Source: Nymphaea colorata
Lineage: Eukaryota > Streptophyta > Magnoliopsida > Nymphaeales > Nymphaeaceae
Assembly: GCF_008831285.2 (NCBI RefSeq)
Contig: NW_022204584.1
Span: 1-37,870, forward strand
DNA: 37,870 nucleotides
Direction of reading: 5' to 3'
The notes under the pieces were generated by a model. The model was not told the origin of the DNA and ran no database searches. It saw only the letters and a list, made by a program, of their open reading frames with translations. A program made the position numbers and the translations under genes. Positions within the stretch are counted from its first letter, which is position 1. Every line of letters begins with the position of its first letter. Positions 33,899 through 37,870 of this stretch are shown piece after piece.

Positions 33899-35429
33899 AT
33901 GAGTCGAAATATTTTCCAAGGAAATTCCAGCACGAATAACATCTTTACCAACAACAACAATAGTCAAAGTCAAAACAACATCTTCACTCGAAGTATTATT
34001 TGCTTTAAATAGACCAACAGAACAGCAATACTTCCAATAACAATATCTTCACATCTCAAAACAACAATAATACAAACTCCAACAACATGTTTCAAAACAG
34101 CCAAGGAGGACAAGGCAATTCGCAAGGAAATAACATCTTTAATAATAATAACCAAAACCAAAATAACAATATCTTCAATAGAAACAGCTCCAACCAGGGC
34201 AACAACATCTTCAACAATAATCAAAGCTCTTACAATACAAGAAGCAATGTATTCAATAACCAAAACAACCAGCAAGGCAATATCTTCAACAACCAGCAAA
34301 GTAACAGTAACAATCAACAAAGCAACAATATATTCAGCAACAATAATAACCGACAGGGCAACAATCTATTCAATAACAGCAACCAACAGCAGGGTAACAA
34401 CAACATATTCAATAATAACAACCAACAGCAAGGTAACAATAACATATTCAACAACAATAGACAGGGAAACAACATTTTCAATAACAATAATCAGCAAAAT
34501 CAAATGTGGAACAACAATAACCAGCTCAATCCTCAGGTTATGTTCCAATAGCCGCTTCATTATTTCACTAGATTCACTCCTGAGCAACAGGCATAGCTCG
34601 TTCGAAGTCTAAAGCCAGATTAGATTAGAAGATTCATAGATTACTGTATGAGGAAGATAATCGATGCTAAACTATCTACCATATCTCTTTCAGATTAGAA
34701 TAATTTGAAATATGAGAAGGTAAATAAGTTGGCAGCAAGGTTTAATATCAAAAACGAACTCATCCAAATCAAAAAAGAGTAAAACAATCTTTATTTAGAG
34801 TCAAAGATAATGTTACCAATCCCATCGCAGTATTGAAAAGGCATAACGAGGCTATGCTAAGAAAGCAAAAATAATTATCATAAAAACTAACAGATAAACT
34901 AATGAAATTGAAGTAGAGATTGATTGAAGCAGTAACATAGTAAAAGATGATAAAAGATGCCGAATAATAAGTCGAATAGATTGACAACCAAATCAAAGAT
35001 TTTCTCAAGCCAATTTATAACTCAACCTAAGGAAAAACTACTTGCACTTTTATCGATCCTGATCCTTTCTGCCTCAAGATATCTCAAAGGATTTTGAAGA
35101 ATATCACTATTTTGGACAACAAAATGGATGAACTTCTTGCATGTGAATCACAGCCTCCTCAATAATCTATTAACATCAGCAATACAATTGAACAGCTGGT
35201 CTAGTATTATGAAAACGTAGCAGTAGCTTTAAGATAATTTTCTGAAAGATACAACAAGATCAAAAAAGAAGAACTAACCAAGAGAAGAGGCAACTATGAA
35301 GCAGGATTAGATCATATAAAAAGAAAAGCAACAGAGAAGATTGATAAGTAGCTAAAGGCTTACAAATTGCTCAAAGAAATCGAATAAGTGTTATAGTAAA
35401 GAAATAAGAGTAAATTTGATCATCAATGA
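33899..35429 (+). CDS. NIFN-repeat nucleoporin with coiled-coil C-terminus (Nup54/Nup58-like)
   Basis: ATG 33899 to TGA 35427-35429; a 20-nt intron at 33993-34012 and one missing base near 34806 give 503 residues. The first 200 residues are almost only Asn/Gln/Ser with about 14 N-x-F units, seven of them exactly NIFN, plus NVFN, NLFN and NIFT/NIFS variants; FG and GLFG are absent. The C-terminal half is coiled coil (VLKRHNEAMLRKQKQLS, NTIEQLVQYYENVAVAL) like the Nup54/58/62 channel proteins. In Tetrahymena, NIFN repeats replace GLFG in the micronucleus-specific Nup98 paralogues. The nuclear type served here is unknown. Confidence 0.75.
33993..34012 (+). other. intron, 20 nt, in nucleoporin gene
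   Basis: GTATTATTTGCTTTAAATAG; interrupts the Asn-rich repeat and removal continues it as RNQQNSNTSNNNIF. Confidence 0.8.
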
Positions 35430-35464
35430 ACATGTTTGTTGTGTATAATAAATAGATCAGAATA

Positions 35465-37636
35465 TCATACTTCGCTTGTTATTTGAATGGCGTTATTGTT
35501 TGCATCATAAAGAGTTCCTTCATATTTCTATCCCTATTTAAATATTCCTTCGAATAATTCCCCTGTTTTATACTTCTCTCGGCCTTTACCACTTTTAAAA
35601 TCGTTCTCAAACTCGCCTTCATAGACCGTACCATTGCTATATTTCCATACTCCGAAGCCTTCTCTCACTCCCTTCACAAATTGGCCTTCGTAAGAGCTTC
35701 CATCTGCCCATATGTATTTCCCTTGACCATGTGGCTTTCCTTCTTTGTAAAGACCTACGTATCGATCACCGTTTGTGAATATTTACTCACCTTCACCGTT
35801 CTTTAAGAAGTCGACAAAGTATCCTCGATATGTGCTCAAACGATGTTTGAATACACCTTTTCCGTGCTGACGATTTAGTCGCCATTCTCCTTCATAAAAG
35901 TCTCCTTTCGGAGATTTCCATGTTCCAAAGCCATTTTTCGTACCATTTTTCCACTATCCTTCAAAAAGTTAGCCATTATTCCATTAAAAAGTTCCATATC
36001 CCTCGCGAACTCCATTAAGAAACTATCCTCTATAAACTCCATCGATATTTCTTTCACAACCTTGGATCTTAATGTCTTTATTATACTTTCCTTAGAAGAT
36101 GGTCCGCTAAGTCACCATAATACCCTTGCCGTGCTTCATTTCATCGACAACCTCACCAAAGTAAACACCATCATCTGATTTCACCACTTTGAAGTTTTCA
36201 TTCTTTAGCAAGTTTTTAATTTTGAGCTTTTAACTCATTGGCTCGTAGTCCTTAATGTAATCAACATATTCGTCTTCTTAAGGAATGGCAAAGAGGCCGT
36301 TTTTCTTTTGGTAAATAAACTTCTCTTTTTTCTTTTTGGTGTCATTTTACCTTTATGTTTTTTGCAATTTTTATGATTTGACTCTTATCTTTGAATCAAA
36401 GCTACTTTTTCTTTATTGTTTATTGAGAGACTGGAAGACAGTGCTTACGTTTTTTGTCTTTTGGAATACATACTTAGAAATGGATGAAGCAGATAAGGAT
36501 GAAGAAATCGATCGACTGTCATCCATCTAAGAGTCAGATGACTGGTTATTTTGAAAATTTTATTTCATTTACGCAAATCTATTTTGAATGGCTTGATGCC
36601 TCTACTCACCTTCTTCACCCATTTTGGATATCTTTGATGGACTTCTTGAAGTTTTATCGTTTGGCTCAGCTGAATTATTTTCTTTATCTTGAAGTTTTTT
36701 TGCAGAAGAACCGGCTCTCCCTATTGATCTGTATTTTTATCCTTCTTTTTTATCTTCTATAATCTTATCTTTCTCATCTTTTCGTATGGAATTTTTAACA
36801 TTTTAATCATCATCATACTCTCCATCTTCTGCTTGTCCCAAAGGCTTGGATTAAACTTCCTTTTTATGCTGCTAAATTGGAACTTATTGTGATGGATCAA
36901 ACTATGTCTGAACTGATACGCTTTGTGCGTGTTTTTGATTAGATAATTGTCTATTTGTGAATCCTTATCTATTACTACTAGCAGGGTTATCATCTTATCT
37001 ATCGTTTCCTTAGCTATTAAGCCTTTGGTTGCTCCTTAGTAGATCCAATAAGGTTAATGGTCTTTTCTTTTTTTCGCTATCGTACTGGAATTTCGTCATT
37101 CCCATACCGATCTTGTGCTTTGATTCCACATCATCTGGCTCAGGAGATTTGGTAATTTAAGGCAGACGAACGCTTTTTCCTCTAAAATTGTTCAATCTTA
37201 ATTGTTATTTGCTTTCACTTCTCATCATGGTTTGATTGTGCTACCTATTGCAAAAACAATAGCGTTTTGTGCAAACTTCATTCTTCGGTTTGCTTAGTTT
37301 CTCAGTTGACTATTTATTAGGCCTTTTGATTTCGGTCTTATAGCGTCGATTGCTGAGTTGGTTATCTAACTAGATTTACTTCACAACTCTCGAATCAACT
37401 AATCGTTAGTTAGTTTGGAAGCAATGATGAACAGGGTAGACTTTTTCTTTGGACGGTTTGTTCTTTTATTAAAAGTCATATTTAATTGCATATTTCTTTT
37501 TTTTACGCTTGCCGTAGATGCGTGGAAGCGCCTAGAATGTTGTCTTTGAGATTGGGTTTGCGAATTATTGCATTGCATCTTGCAAAACTACCAACTCGTT
37601 CATAGTTGGCTTTTGTTTTTGGTCGCTTGATTGCAT
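35465..37636 (-). CDS. long MORN-repeat protein
   Basis: A single unbroken frame of 723 residues from ATG 37636 to TGA 35465-35467, with dozens of in-frame TAA/TAG codons. About 470 residues of Lys/Gln/Ser-rich, disordered N-terminus precede roughly eight MORN repeats (DGVYRGQFLNGVREGYG, SSYEGQFVKGVREGFGVW, YEGEFENDFKSGKG). The segment just before the repeats (LKNENFKVVKSDDGVYFG) matches that of the shorter MORN gene at 4667-5737 (IKEKNFQIISYQDGVYFG). The start is only about 130 bp from the right telomere, so promoter and 5' UTR must be very short. Function is probably membrane or cytoskeletal scaffolding. Confidence 0.88.
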
Positions 37637-37766
37637 TGCTTTATATTAATACACGAAAAAACTATTAAAATTTTATTGATGATGAGAATCTATTTAAATT
37701 GTTTGCACATGCTTTGAAATTAATTTAATTTCAGTATAGATTTCATTTCTTTATTGAGATTTAATA
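37637..37766. promoter_or_regulatory. right subtelomere and likely promoter of the MORN gene
   Basis: Only 130 bp of AT-rich sequence separate the terminal MORN gene from the telomere; it must contain that gene's promoter. No motif is recognised. Confidence 0.4.
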
Positions 37767-37870
37767 GGGGTTGGGGTTGGGGTTGGGGTTGGGGTTGGGG
37801 TTGGGGTTGGGGTTGGGGTTGGGGTTGGGGTTGGGGTTGGGGTTGGGGTTGGGGTTGGGGTTGGGTTGGG
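37767..37870. repeat. right telomere, G4T2 repeats
   Basis: Continuous GGGGTT repeats from 37767 to the last base, with GGGTT variants at the extreme end, mirror the left telomere. Confidence 0.98.

Noticed and set aside
33970-34320. Minus-strand Val/Ile-rich frames opposite the nucleoporin
   Set aside because: They are the complement of AAC/CAA-rich Asn/Gln repeats and not independent genes.
1-37870. Prokaryotic operon, CRISPR array or phage content
   Set aside because: Telomeres, introns, reassigned stops and eukaryotic protein families exclude a prokaryote; no direct-repeat spacer array is present.
1-37870. tRNA or rRNA genes
   Set aside because: No A/B-box pairs or cloverleaf-like segments and no rRNA core words were recognised by eye in the spacers; a covariance search was not possible.

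Overview
This window is a complete, linear, telomere-capped macronuclear chromosome of a ciliate. Both ends carry C4A2/G4T2 telomeric repeats, with CCCCAA at the left and GGGGTT at the right. TAA and TAG occur in frame throughout conserved proteins where glutamine fits, and TGA is the only stop I needed, so genes must be read with ciliate code 6. Spliceosomal introns are tiny (mostly 20 nt, range 16-27, GT..AG). C4A2 telomeres with code 6 recall oligohymenophoreans, but base composition looks less AT-extreme than Tetrahymena, so I do not name a genus. All products are inferred from sequence pattern alone.

Layout, left to right: telomere (1-85); a gene-poor subtelomere (86-1326); a RING-finger protein; a BPI/LBP-like secreted lipid-binding protein; an EF-hand protein; a MORN-repeat protein; a putative membrane protein; an alpha-helical protein of unknown function; a short-spaced zinc-finger protein; a hypothetical protein; mitochondrial-type tryptophanyl-tRNA synthetase; TruD/PUS7 tRNA pseudouridine synthase; a 4-kb CFAP57/WDR65-like ciliary protein; a small membrane protein; a phosphoinositide-specific phospholipase C; a hypothetical protein; a Rieske sterol C7-desaturase-like oxygenase; a VWA protein with paired CxxC motifs; an LRR protein; a tetraspanin; two small hypothetical proteins; an MBOAT acyltransferase; a hypothetical protein; a cyclic-nucleotide-binding, PKG-like protein whose kinase domain lacks DFG; a basic hypothetical protein; an NIFN-repeat nucleoporin; and a long MORN protein whose start lies about 130 bp from the right telomere (37767-37870).

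Genes are packed on both strands with 35-260 bp spacers. This is not an operon. Several products belong to Ca2+, lipid and cyclic-nucleotide signalling or to cilia and membranes (EF-hand, PLC, PKG-like, CFAP57, two MORN proteins, tetraspanin), but co-location on one chromosome does not show that they act together.

Many conserved genes are broken by single-base frame losses, nearly all at homopolymers and all restored by adding one base, while other genes in the same window are intact. This looks most like residual sequencing deletions, but it should be checked against reads or RNA.
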